Source: Leptolyngbyaceae cyanobacterium RM1_1_2 (lineage in GTDB: Bacteria; Cyanobacteriota; Cyanobacteriia; Phormidesmidales; Phormidesmidaceae). From it: 64,000 bases of DNA. This document shows positions 36,246 to 45,039 of this stretch, one piece after another. The notes below the pieces were generated by a model. The model ran no database searches. It was not told the DNA's origin and saw nothing but the letters and a program-made list of their open reading frames with translations. The stretch lies in the NCBI GenBank assembly GCA_012032345.1, contig JAAUQI010000006.1, positions 53,440-117,439 of the forward strand, given 5' to 3'. Position numbers and translations under genes: made by a program. The first letter of the stretch is position 1. Each line of letters starts with the position of its first letter.

Positions 36246-36480
36246 TCACTCCGAAAGTGCTGAGAAGGAACGATCCCCGCTATTCTAGCAGTCTTCTCAA
36301 TATCGCGGATACCCAGATTTGATTGAGAATAGGGCTAACAGCTAGCGTGATTCTACCTAGACTGCCCGATTTCAGCTGTAATGTCACAAGATGCTTACCT
36401 AATCTTGACAATCAGCATCAGCTGGCTGGCCCGATGACGAGTGAAGGAAAAGATCATCAAAATTTCCTGGGTCTGAAACC

Positions 36481-36497
36481 CCGTCCCTTTAGGACGG
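36481..36497. repeat. IS200/IS605-type hairpin at the 5' side of tnpB
   Basis: CCGTCC and GGACGG flank the loop CTTTA, 30 nt before the tnpB ATG. This is the usual form of the terminal hairpins bound by the TnpA of these elements. Confidence 0.55.
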
Positions 36498-36526
36498 CTT
36501 TACATTGTGTGCTCTAGAATGTGAGC

Positions 36527-37090
36527 ATGACTCAAAAGGCGCACCGTTAACGTTTCTACCCAACTCCCGAACAAGAAGCCTTGCTGCGGAGAACGTTGGG
36601 CTGTACTCGTTTGGTCTACAACCGCGCCTTGGCCGTTAGAACTGAAGGCTGGTACGAAAAACAAGAGCGAATTGGGTATAAAGAAACGTCGGCATTGCTC
36701 ACTGAGTGGAAAAGAGAGAATGAGCTTAGCTTTCTCAACGAAGTAAGCTGTGTTCCCCTACAGCAGGAATTGAGGCATCTTCAAAAGGCATTTGCTAACT
36801 TCTTCGCGGGTTGGGCGAAATATCCTAACTTCAAGAAAAAGCGAAACGGTGGCAGTGTAGAGTTCACCAAGTCTGAATTCAAATTCAAGGACGGCCAGGT
36901 CTTTCTGGCCAAATGTTCTGGGCCATTGCCGATCCGTTGGAGTCGTGCGCTGCCAAAAGGCGCTGAGCCATCTACTGTTACGCTCAAGCTGGCTCCTTCT
37001 GGAAAGTGGTTTGTGTCGTTGCTGGTTGAAATTGGTATTGAAACCTTGCCAGCTGTTGATTCTAAAGCTGACAACTCGACTGGTGCGTGA
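36527..37090 (+). pseudogene. tnpB: TnpB (IS200/IS605 OrfB) N-terminal fragment
   Basis: Translation starts MTQKAHR, meets an in-frame TAA (36548-36550) where the family has an aromatic residue, then continues RFYPTPEQEALLRRTLGCTR, YNRALAVRTEGWYE and LRHLQKAFANFFAG. The fragment ends after FVSLLVEIGIETLPAVDSK, just where the RuvC-like nuclease domain (VGIDLG) should begin. Only the N-terminal half of about 190 of 400 residues remains, joined to WD40 sequence. TnpB is an RNA-guided nuclease; this piece cannot be active, and no TnpA is present. Confidence 0.88.
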
Positions 37091-38102
37091 AAATCAAACC
37101 ATCGCCTGGTCTGCCAACGATGCCTTAGCGATCGTCTCCGCCGCTGGTGAAATCCTCCTGGTCAATCCCGAAACCCAGGCCGAGATCATCCTCCAAGAGG
37201 CCAACGGTCAATCCATTGACTGTCTCGCCTTCTCCGCCGATGGCCACTACATCGCCGCCGGGGGCCAATCCGGCCAACTCTTCATTTGGCCCCTGCATCT
37301 ACCCACCCACTCACCCATCCACCCACCCACTCTTCTCTCCTATCCCCGCACCTGGCTCGACCGCCTCACCTGGAACCCGACCCGCAACGAACTGGCTTTC
37401 AGCCTGGGTCGCTATGCCCAAGTCTGGGATGCTGAAGCGGCAGAAATCGTCACTACACTCCAGTTTGAGAACTCGTCGATCCTTGATTTAGTCTGGCATC
37501 CCCAGGGCAGTCATCTGATGGTTAGCGGACACCAGGGCGTCAAAATCTGGCACCGAGACGACTGGGACGCCGACCCCACAGTACGCGAAATTGCTGCAGC
37601 TGGTGTGGCGATCGCGCTCTCCCCTGACGGTCAATACCTGGCCTCCGGCAACCTCGATCACACCTTATTGGTATGGCCTTTTGACAGCGCTGACCCTTGG
37701 CAAATGCGCGGCTTTCCCGGTAAGGTTCGCCAACTTGCCTGGTCTGATATCACTGTGGGTCAGGCCCCTCTTTTGGCTACTGCTAGCAGCACCGACGTTA
37801 TTGTTTGGCGCAAGCAAAGCGATGCTAGCGATGGTTGGAATGCTGAGGTGCTCGACTTACATGAGCAGCGGGTCAACGCGATCGCCTTTCAACCTGGTAG
37901 TACCCTCCTCGCTGCCGCCGCCGAAGACGGCCGGGTCTGCCTCTGGAGCAAGGCTCGACAGGCTACCCAAATTTTAGAAGGGGATCCCCAAGGCTTTTCC
38001 ACCCTTGCCTGGAGTCCCAGCGGACAATGGCTCGCCGCCGGTAGACGGCAGGGTGAGTGGCTGATCTGGAAACAGAGCAACCGAGGAAAGGGGTTTGGCT
38101 AA
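37083..38102 (+). CDS. WD40 beta-propeller protein, 5'-truncated
   Basis: Seven blades can be read, from LAFSADGHYIAAGGQSGQLF through LTWNPTRNELAFSLGRYAQV, LVWHPQGSHLMVSGHQGVKI, IALSPDGQYLASGNLDHTLL and IAFQPGSTLLAAAAEDGRVC to LAWSPSGQWLAAGRRQGEWL. The frame enters directly from TnpB sequence at about 37080, so the native start is lost. GTG 37083 is the only nearby start not within clear TnpB coding, and an ATG at 36945 would add out-of-frame TnpB sequence. WD40 propellers are protein-interaction platforms. A CCAC/CACT-type microsatellite (about 37307-37340) encodes a Pro/His-rich loop. Expression is doubtful. Confidence 0.7.
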   Translation: MRENQTIAWSANDALAIVSAAGEILLVNPETQAEIILQEANGQSIDCLAFSADGHYIAAGGQSGQLFIWPLHLPTHSPIHPPTLLSYPRTWLDRLTWNPTRNELAFSLGRYAQVWDAEAAEIVTTLQFENSSILDLVWHPQGSHLMVSGHQGVKIWHRDDWDADPTVREIAAAGVAIALSPDGQYLASGNLDHTLLVWPFDSADPWQMRGFPGKVRQLAWSDITVGQAPLLATASSTDVIVWRKQSDASDGWNAEVLDLHEQRVNAIAFQPGSTLLAAAAEDGRVCLWSKARQATQILEGDPQGFSTLAWSPSGQWLAAGRRQGEWLIWKQSNRGKGFG

Positions 38103-38340
38103 ATGTTTTTCTTCAACTCTCGTATAGCTTTAGGCGCTATGGCCTGGTGGCTGGTATCGTAGCAAGCATTCTTTATCCGGCAGTAAGTGTAAAATCGCAC
38201 CAACCTCGGAGTTCATATCAAATCCATTTTGCAGGATGCTCTGTTGATAGTAGTGCCGTTTGAGCAGTGGTCAAACTCATTGCAGGATAGTGTCATGCCG
38301 ATGACGACTAGCTATGTTGCCAGAAATTGAAATAATAAGT

Positions 38341-38616
38341 TCAATTGCGATGAATAAACCAGCCTGGACAAAAAAGAATGAGGTTAGCCAGCACCGCATA
38401 GACTAAATAAGCCCGAATTGATAGGGATGCGGTCAAGCAAATAAATCGCTCGATGAAATGCTGATTATCGCCTTGGCGATTGACGCGATAGCTAGCAATC
38501 ACCCCCCAAATCAGAATCCCCCATGACACCAATAGAATCAGGCCATACCCACTGGGCAGCGCTCGGAAAGCCCTTAAAGCACTTTCTTGGTCAAAAATGC
38601 CAGCGATCGCAATCAA
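38341..38616 (-). CDS. Hypothetical two-span membrane protein
   Basis: 91 aa from TTG 38616, overlapping the stop of the preceding gene (TTGA). Two membrane spans (YGLILLVSWGILIWGVIASY and IRAYLVYAVLANLILFCPGW) flank a polar loop with FIERFICLTASL. No family recognised. It may itself be truncated, as it lies next to a broken gene. Confidence 0.45.
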   Translation of the reverse strand: MIAIAGIFDQESALRAFRALPSGYGLILLVSWGILIWGVIASYRVNRQGDNQHFIERFICLTASLSIRAYLVYAVLANLILFCPGWFIHRN

Positions 38617-39215
38617 GACCCAAAGAAAATTGAGCTTTGCTCGTTCGTCACGCCCCTATCCCGCAGCACTCGGCCTGCCATATTATTCTCATTTGCTAAC
38701 AACCCCAACAGCAACCCCTCCGTGCCTAAAAAGTCAAAATTGATGGCTTTAATCGCTGCCTCGCCAAGCTGCGCGACGTTCTGAGTGGCAGGGCTAAAGA
38801 TTTTGTCGGTGGGAATCAGGAACTCGGTGACTTCTCCCAGCGTTAGCAGTGAGACCGCTTTCAGCATGGTTTCAAAGGTGGCTGCATCCATGCCGCCCCA
38901 GCTTTCTGCCGAGGAGCCTTCCTCCTGATACTTGCGGGTCAGAGCGGTGTAAATGTCGCTATCGCCTCGCACAAAGGCTTTCATGCTGCCCAGCCAGCGG
39001 CGGGCCAAACGATGCATGGCGGGACTGTTAAGATCGGTGCCGTTCGCAATTTCAGGCTGAATCTCAGCCAGCAGTGCTTACCATTCGTCCTGACGCGCTT
39101 GAAAGCGACGCTCCAAAACGGCTTGCTGTTCGGGGGTGAAATATGGTGCGGTCATCGTGATGGTCTCCATCGTTTCAATCAGGTCTTCAACCGCAACTGA
39201 TTGAGTCGTTGCCAT
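38613..39215 (-). pseudogene. TipAS-like / Clp N-like two-domain protein with in-frame stop
   Basis: From ATG 39215 the frame reads MTAPYFTPEQQAVLERRFQ and ARQDEW, meets TAA at 39078-39080, then continues ALLAEIQPEIANGTDLNSPA and LARRWLGSMKAFVRGD, the TipAS fold that in MerR-type TipA binds drugs. The C-terminal part FSPATQNVAQLGEAAIKAIN, FLGTEGLLLGLLANENNMAG resembles a Clp N repeat. The stop needs only C-to-T (CAA to TAA). No MerR HTH precedes it. The part after the stop could re-start at an internal ATG (39017). The domain pairing is unusual. Confidence 0.65.
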
Positions 39216-39369
39216 GCAGTTGATGACTTAGAGGGTAGCCCCTGACGTTACGTGAGGTTCAAGGGGGGAAAATTTTGCTAGTGGATTCTCTTTGCCCGTC
39301 TTGATAGCGATTAGGATCAGCGGTAATGGTCAACGCTAAAGACTTTTGTTGAATGCCCAGAGGAAACCC

Positions 39370-39972
39370 ATGACAACGCTGCTGATTCAGACGGAGAGTA
39401 TTCCCCTGACGGTAAACCTGCCCATGCAGATTGAGATGACAACGGCAGAGTTTTACGAATTTTGTCAGGCCAATCGTGATCTGCGCATCGAACGCAGCGC
39501 TAGTGGAGAAGTCATCATCATGCCACCTGCCTTTTCAGATACCGGAAACCGCAATTTCAATTTGGCGGTGCAACTTGGAAAGTGGGCCGATCAGGATGGC
39601 GCAGGGCTGGGCTTCGATTCTAGCACTGGCTTTACCTTGCCTAATGGAGCAACGCGATCGCCCGATGCTGCTTGGATTCGGTTAGAACGGTGGCAGGCGC
39701 TGGCAGAGGAAGAAAAAGCCTCTTTTGCGCCGATTTGTCCAGATTTTGTCGTTGAGCTCAGGTCATCCAGCGATGCTTTGAGTCGCCTGAAGGCCAAGAT
39801 GGTGGAGTATTTGGAAAATGGAGCAACGCTGGGATTTTTGATCGATCGCAAGCAACGCCAGGTTCATATCTATCGCCCCAACCGAGAACCTGAGATTCTG
39901 GAAAATCCCGAGGTGATAAGTGGCGACCCAGAGCTACCGGGGTTCCAGTTGCAGATGGCGAAAATTTGGTAG
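39370..39972 (+). CDS. Uma2 family (DUF820) putative restriction-like endonuclease
   Basis: 200 aa from the ATG at 39370 with AGGAAA just upstream. PD-(D/E)XK-like features are SPDAAWIRLERWQAL, FVVELRSSSDALSRLKAKM and YLENGATLGFLIDRKQRQVH, which hold the Asp, Glu-x-Arg and Asp residues of the family. Uma2 proteins are expanded in cyanobacteria and their function is unproven. A second, frameshifted member lies at 61156-61708. It stands alone. Confidence 0.88.
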   Translation: MTTLLIQTESIPLTVNLPMQIEMTTAEFYEFCQANRDLRIERSASGEVIIMPPAFSDTGNRNFNLAVQLGKWADQDGAGLGFDSSTGFTLPNGATRSPDAAWIRLERWQALAEEEKASFAPICPDFVVELRSSSDALSRLKAKMVEYLENGATLGFLIDRKQRQVHIYRPNREPEILENPEVISGDPELPGFQLQMAKIW

Positions 39973-40186
39973 GCCCGATAGTCTAAGGACCGGCCAGAGG
40001 GACATCGCCGAATGCGTTTGTCCTCACCCAATTGGGTGAATCTCATGGCAGGATGCCGAGATTTCAAAGCTGCTCTACGCCCCATCCCAAGGCAGATGCT
40101 AGGAGACGTTGCATAATTGAGAAGAAGCGTTAACTAAGGTTGATCGCACCATTCGTCTCTGCACCGGAGCAAGGAGAAGCCCGAAA

Positions 40187-40852
40187 ATGTCACCGCTGAA
40201 AAATGGTTGGCACAGCCGCCGCAGGCTGCTTAAAACCGGGCCGTTCTTTCTGGGCTCTTTTGCCCTAGCGGCCTGTCGTCAGCGCTTTGCTAGTTCGATA
40301 CAGGCAAATGAGCGACCGGCTCTAGCCCAAAATTTACCGCCGACACCCGCTTGTGGCGACGACCCTACCCCCTCGCAAACGGCGGGGCCATTTTATACGC
40401 CCAATTCGCCAGAACGCACCTCGCTGCTAGAGCCGGGGGGCGCTGGTACGCCCATCATTCTCACCGGACAGGTATTATCGACTCGCTGCACGCCAATTGC
40501 CGGGGCCTTAGTTGATGTTTGGCACACCAATGCTAAGGGCGAATACGACAACCGCGGCTACACCTTTCGGGGGCACCAGTTCACCGATGCCGAGGGGCGT
40601 TACCAGCTAGAGACGATCGCGCCCGGCCTTTATCCCGGACGGACTCGCCACATTCACGTACGGGTGCAGTCGGCGCATCAGCCAGCGCTTACAACGCAGC
40701 TCTACTTTCCTAACGAACCCTTAAATGAGGGCGATTTTCTCTATCGACCCGACCTGCTGATGTCGGTTGACAATAGCGGCGTTAGCGCAGCCTCTTCAGA
40801 GGAGAATCGCCCCCAGGCTCAATTCAACTTCGTACTAATGGGGGACAGCTAA
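40187..40852 (+). CDS. Exported intradiol ring-cleavage dioxygenase-like protein
   Basis: 221 aa. The N-terminus SRRRLLKTGPFFLGSFALAA followed by Cys looks like a Tat-type leader with a lipobox. The dioxygenase domain (PSQTAGPFYTPNSPERTSLL, LVDVWHTNAKGEYDNRGY, GLYPGRTRHIHVRV) retains the iron ligands of protocatechuate 3,4-dioxygenase-type enzymes: Tyr in EYDNRGY, Tyr in GLYPGR and two His in RHIHV. Substrate unknown; characterised relatives open catechols. An exported lipoprotein form implies action in the periplasm. It is convergent with the permease gene. Confidence 0.85.
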   Translation: MSPLKNGWHSRRRLLKTGPFFLGSFALAACRQRFASSIQANERPALAQNLPPTPACGDDPTPSQTAGPFYTPNSPERTSLLEPGGAGTPIILTGQVLSTRCTPIAGALVDVWHTNAKGEYDNRGYTFRGHQFTDAEGRYQLETIAPGLYPGRTRHIHVRVQSAHQPALTTQLYFPNEPLNEGDFLYRPDLLMSVDNSGVSAASSEENRPQAQFNFVLMGDS

Positions 40853-40937
40853 CGGTAGAATTTCACTCCGAATGCGTTATGCAAACCAGCGCAATTTTTT
40901 TATGCGTGAAACGAAGATGATGAAACGTCGGTGATAG

Positions 40938-41936
40938 TTAAGCAGACTGTTTCAGCCGGGGTTGAGTTTCGGCACTGGAGCCAAAGATTCTGTCGGTGAA
41001 GCGCACATACCAGGCGGCTGCCTGCACTTGAATGATATAAGCCATGGCAATAATCAAGGCAATTTCAGAACCTTGCTCGTTGCCAAAGGCGGTCATAGCG
41101 ATCGCTAAAGCAATGGATAAGTTACGCATGACGGTGCCATAGACGAGGGCGATCGCATCGCCCCGATTAAAGAAAACCTTACCCACAACAGTACTGAGTA
41201 GAAAATTGCCGAAATAGAGGATGGATAACGGAATTAAAAACGACAGAAGGACTAGGGGACTGGCGATGATATCTTTAGCCTTCAGCGCCATGGCTACAAA
41301 GACGATGCCTAAAACGCCAATGGTGGAAAAGGCGGGAAACTTTTGTTTGAGATTTTTGTTGTATTTATCGGCCCCGACGACTTGAATCAAAGAAATGCGG
41401 GTCACAAATCCTAGAATCATGGGCAGGAAGACGACAATCACAATCTGCTTAAAAATGCTGGCTAAGGGAATGTCTACGACAGCGCCCATCAACCACTTGG
41501 CATAAAACGGGGTGGCGACAGAACCCAGAATCAGGCCAATCACAGTCATCTTGACGGCAGCGCTCAGGTTGCCTTTAGCAAAGCCAGTCCAGGAGATGGT
41601 CATGCCGCTAGTGGGCAAAAGCGAAGCCAGCAGCAAACCCAGCGCGACGAGGGGGCGATCGGCAAAGAACAATCGCCCCATGCCAAAGGCAAAGAACGGC
41701 ACGACGCCAAAATTGATCAGCTGAGTGAGTAACTGCACCCTGAAATCGCCCCCCGAAAGCACCTGCTGAATTTGAAGGTTAATCATCATGGGATACACCA
41801 TGAGGAAAGTCAGGGGAATGATGAGAGACTTGAGAGGAGCGGGGTTAGTCAGCGCGCCCACAATAATACCGGCTACCATAAAGGCCGGAATTGACCAAAC
41901 TAAATTTTTTTGCAGGAAACCTAATATTTTCCACAT
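40938..41936 (-). CDS. Bile acid:sodium symporter / ACR3-like permease
   Basis: 332 aa from the ATG at 41936, which AAGGAG precedes by 8 nt; the ATG at 41942 is too close. About ten membrane spans. LTFLMVYPMMINLQIQQV and the helix break LLPTSGMTISWTGFAKGN match the BASS/ACR3 superfamily. ACR3 arsenite exporters carry a conserved Cys in this motif (APCTAM-like); here it is TSGM, so arsenite transport is doubtful and another anion or organic acid is possible. The gene follows petC in the same direction after 121 nt and belongs to the redox island. Confidence 0.8.
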   Translation of the reverse strand: MWKILGFLQKNLVWSIPAFMVAGIIVGALTNPAPLKSLIIPLTFLMVYPMMINLQIQQVLSGGDFRVQLLTQLINFGVVPFFAFGMGRLFFADRPLVALGLLLASLLPTSGMTISWTGFAKGNLSAAVKMTVIGLILGSVATPFYAKWLMGAVVDIPLASIFKQIVIVVFLPMILGFVTRISLIQVVGADKYNKNLKQKFPAFSTIGVLGIVFVAMALKAKDIIASPLVLLSFLIPLSILYFGNFLLSTVVGKVFFNRGDAIALVYGTVMRNLSIALAIAMTAFGNEQGSEIALIIAMAYIIQVQAAAWYVRFTDRIFGSSAETQPRLKQSA

Positions 41937-42062
41937 AGTCATAGCTCCTTGAGTTCTTAGTTTTGAATTAGCCTCTGCACTCAAAACTCAACATTCAAAA
42001 TTGAGAACTTAATTTAGTCACAGTTCCTTGGATCAGGAATCATGGACAAACTGTTCATTGAG

Positions 42063-42596
42063 TTAAACCCACCATGGCGGTTCTCCCGTCCGGGGGTCAG
42101 TTTCATTCCAGGGATAAATCCAGATGGCGTCATCTTTCACCGCCACGCGAACAAGCTTGAGGGGTAGGGGCGCTGGGCCTCGGACAACTCTGCCATCGGA
42201 GTCGTAGCGCGATCCGTGACAGGGGCATTGAAACTGCTGGTCGTTTGGGTTCCAGGGGAAGGTGCAGCCCAGATGAGTGCAGTTATCAGCAACCCCCGTG
42301 GGGGCTAAGGAGCCGTTCATTTGGACGGTCAAATAGGTTGGTTCACCGGCTAATCCCGCAATCAGAGCACGGGTGCCAGGGGGTGCAGCCAAAATTTGAC
42401 TCGCCGGAATGGGATTACCCAGTTTGTCTTTAGCCAGAATTCCGCCGCCTTCGGCAACTTCACGAGGCGGCACAAAAAATTTGGCAATCGGGTAAAGCGC
42501 CGATCCGGTAGTAGCTGCGATCGCGGCTCCAGTCAAAAAGTTCAGCAATTGCCGCCGCGACAATGACGGGTTTTCGTCAGAAATGGCATATTCCAT
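42063..42596 (-). CDS. petC: Rieske iron-sulfur protein of cytochrome b6f type
   Basis: 177 aa. A membrane/Tat-type N-terminus ([20 protein letters not shown]) is followed by the chloroplast-type Rieske domain. The 2Fe-2S ligands are in [18 protein letters not shown] and CPCHGSRYD, with the disulfide cysteines included. The C-terminus [14 protein letters not shown] is PetC-like. It is not beside petA, so it is probably one of the extra petC paralogues that cyanobacteria use under altered redox conditions. It lies between the DUF302 gene (66 nt upstream) and the permease. Confidence 0.9.
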   Translation of the reverse strand: MEYAISDENPSLSRRQLLNFLTGAAIAATTGSALYPIAKFFVPPREVAEGGGILAKDKLGNPIPASQILAAPPGTRALIAGLAGEPTYLTVQMNGSLAPTGVADNCTHLGCTFPWNPNDQQFQCPCHGSRYDSDGRVVRGPAPLPLKLVRVAVKDDAIWIYPWNETDPRTGEPPWWV

Positions 42597-42662
42597 TGTT
42601 CAAATCAACCCCAGTTATTTAATAACATTGCAGAAAAATAGTGGGTACAGAAGCCCAGTCTC

Positions 42663-43073
42663 TCAAGCGATCGCGGGTATCGCGGCGGCGGGCAAACGAG
42701 CAATCACGGCCTGCATCTTTTTACTGGCTTCGAGGGCGATCGCTTTGGCTTCAGGGGCGTGCACCATCAAAAACATCATCAGCGGATCGACCGCCGAGAC
42801 TTCGACGCGGCCATCTTCATGCTCTTGAACCACCACATTGCAGGGGTAAAGTGTCCCGGCTTTATCATCCGCCTGGATCATGCGGTAGGCGATGCCGGGA
42901 TGGCAGGCCCCGAGAATTTTGTATTGACGAAACTCTTGGCCAAGCTTTTTCTTAAAGGCTGCCTGCACGTCAATCTCGGTGAGGATCCCGAATCCTTCTT
43001 CTTGCAGAGATGCTGTTACCTGCTCTATGGCCCCTGCAAATGAGGTCTTCACAACCTGACTAAAGTGATACAT
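42663..43073 (-). CDS. DUF302 family protein
   Basis: 136 aa, no signal peptide. SFAGAIEQVTASLQEEGFGI, DVQAAFKKKLGQEFRQYKIL, GACHPGIAYRMIQADDKAGT and YPCNVVVQEHEDGRVEVSAV are the conserved DUF302 segments, including the Cys in GACHP and in YPCN. DUF302 proteins recur with sulfur-metabolism and metal genes; the biochemical role is unknown. It is the first gene of the minus-strand unit facing sqr across the operator-like region. Confidence 0.88.
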   Translation of the reverse strand: MYHFSQVVKTSFAGAIEQVTASLQEEGFGILTEIDVQAAFKKKLGQEFRQYKILGACHPGIAYRMIQADDKAGTLYPCNVVVQEHEDGRVEVSAVDPLMMFLMVHAPEAKAIALEASKKMQAVIARLPAAAIPAIA

Positions 43074-43163
43074 CTATTGGCTCTCTATGATTACAGTGCT
43101 GATGAGTCAAGGAATCTGCCCATCAGGATGACCTTCAGACAGGCCCTTAATTAACTTATTTGA

Positions 43164-43267
43164 CTATATAACCAATTAGTGATTTATTTTCGCTACGACC
43201 AAGAAAGCAATCCTCAAAGGCGATGCATAGATCTTAATCTATCTATATTGCTATATAACTAATTAGT
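43164..43267. promoter_or_regulatory. Paired operator-like sites between DUF302 and sqr
   Basis: Two 17-bp sites, CTATATAACCAATTAGT at 43164-43180 and CTATATAACTAATTAGT at 43251-43267 (16 of 17 identical), lie in the same orientation with starts 87 bp apart. The second contains the perfect 10-bp dyad ACTAATTAGT within ATA...TAT. Size and AT-rich symmetry fit an ArsR/SmtB-type operator. They sit in the 423-nt divergent region with no other gene. Confidence 0.6.
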
Positions 43268-43496
43268 AGTATGCTCAAGTAAGGAAGCCGGTGGTAATGC
43301 CTAAGTGAAGTGCCTCATAACTTCCTCAAATTATTGGCCTACCCCTTTTATCAACTAAAGTTCAAAAGTTCAAGGCCGCACGACTGTAGGAAGGGTTGCC
43401 GCTCACCTTAAACTCAACCTTCTCGAAAAGGTGTTGGCCCGCATGAAACTCTGACTAAAAAGCCTGAATCAAAGCGATGGAGGATGAAAGCGCAGT

Positions 43497-44816
43497 ATGG
43501 CAAATGTTGTTGTAATCGGAGCCGGATTAGGGGGCCTGCCAGCCGCCTATGAGCTCCGGCATCTGTTGCCCCAGGAGCATACGGTTACCTTAATTTCCGA
43601 TCAATCCGAATTCACCTTTATTCCAGGGCTGATTCAGGTAGCCTTCAATTTGAAGCCGTTAGCGCATGTGCAGGTGGGCTTAGCTCAACTGGCTCAGCGC
43701 CATAACCTCAACTGGGTACAGGGTCAGGTCACGGCCCTCAATCCTAGCAGTCAACACCTCACGGTTGAGGGGCAAGGCGCGATCGCCTATGACTATCTAC
43801 TAATTGCAACCGGCGCGTCTCTCGCCTTCGATTCGATTCCGGGGCTTGGCCCCCACGGCGGCTACACCCACTCGGTCTGTACTCCTGACCATGCCCTTGC
43901 CGCCCGGCGAGCGTGGCTAGCGTTTCTCGAAAACCCAGGGCCGCTTGTGGTAGGAGCTGCTCCTGAGGCCGGGTGTTTTGGCCCCGCCTATGAATTTGCC
44001 CTAATTGCCGATCGAGAACTGCGCCGCCGGGGATTACGAGATCAAGCCCCGATCACCTATGTCACCCCAGAACCCTATGCCGGACATTTGGGCGTCTCGG
44101 GTGTGAACCAGGCTAGAGAGCTGACCGCAAACCTGATGCAGGAGCGGGGCATTGAGGTGATTGACAATGCCACCATCGCCGCCATCAAGCCCCAAACAGT
44201 GGTCCTGGCCGATGGTCGCCAGTTGCCCTTTCACTACTCCATGATTTTGCCCGCCTTTCGAGGGGTTCAGTTTATTCGAGAAGTGCCCGGGCTCGGCGAT
44301 GACAAAGGCTTTATTCCCGTTTTGTCTACCCAGCGCCATCCTGAGTTTGCCAATATCTACGCTGCCGGAGTAAGTGTCAAATTGCCCCAGCCCGATGTTA
44401 CCCCGGTTCCCATTGGGATCCCCAAAAGTGGTCAAATGGCCGAAGCGATGGCCACTGCGGCGGCCCATAATATCGCCGTGGATCTCAAAGCGATTAAAGC
44501 CAGCTTCAAAGTGCCGACTTTAGAAGCCCTGTGCTTTGCAGAGTTTGGCGATACCGGCATTGCCTACATTGCTGCCCCGGTAATCCCCGACCCTAAAACC
44601 GGCCAGCGGAAACGCGCCTATGCGGTGCGTGGTTCCTGGGTGGTGTGGGTGAAAGCCGCTTTTGAGGAATATTTCATGATGAAAATTCGCTTTGGTGTTG
44701 GGATGCCCTGGTATGAGCGCTTAGGACTCCGTACCCTGTTCGGGCTGCAACTGCTGAAGGATGTTTCCGCACGGTCTAAAACGGCAGCCAAAGGCTCTGA
44801 ATCCCTTGCGAGTTAA
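43497..44816 (+). CDS. sqr: Sulfide:quinone oxidoreductase, type I
   Basis: 439 aa flavoprotein of the FAD disulfide-reductase superfamily. The N-terminal dinucleotide fold VVIGAGLGGLPAAYEL is intact. The three catalytic cysteines correspond to those of Aquifex SQR (Cys124/156/347): Cys128 in SVCTPDHA, Cys160 in EAGCFGPAYE and Cys346 in ALCFAEFGDTG. The amphipathic tail VWVKAAFEEYFMMKIRFGVG is the membrane-docking end. It oxidises sulfide and reduces plastoquinone at the membrane surface. In cyanobacteria it allows sulfide detoxification or anoxygenic photosynthesis. It leads the plus-strand arm of the island. Confidence 0.93.
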   Translation: MANVVVIGAGLGGLPAAYELRHLLPQEHTVTLISDQSEFTFIPGLIQVAFNLKPLAHVQVGLAQLAQRHNLNWVQGQVTALNPSSQHLTVEGQGAIAYDYLLIATGASLAFDSIPGLGPHGGYTHSVCTPDHALAARRAWLAFLENPGPLVVGAAPEAGCFGPAYEFALIADRELRRRGLRDQAPITYVTPEPYAGHLGVSGVNQARELTANLMQERGIEVIDNATIAAIKPQTVVLADGRQLPFHYSMILPAFRGVQFIREVPGLGDDKGFIPVLSTQRHPEFANIYAAGVSVKLPQPDVTPVPIGIPKSGQMAEAMATAAAHNIAVDLKAIKASFKVPTLEALCFAEFGDTGIAYIAAPVIPDPKTGQRKRAYAVRGSWVVWVKAAFEEYFMMKIRFGVGMPWYERLGLRTLFGLQLLKDVSARSKTAAKGSESLAS

Positions 44817-45039
44817 GCTTCTCCTACCATAGCCGATCGCGACTGTTACCCCTTTGCCGATTGATGACAACACCTTTTGTTCCAGCGACTACCGCGATCG
44901 CGGATGCCTCCTTTCGAGCAATCAGCGGATCGGTTTAGATCGCTGAGCGACCCCAGCCGTTTGCAGATTTTGTCAGTCATTTGCCGGGTTGATATTTAAC
45001 CCTGAGACCTTGCCCTTAACCTCACTTAGGAGACAATTC

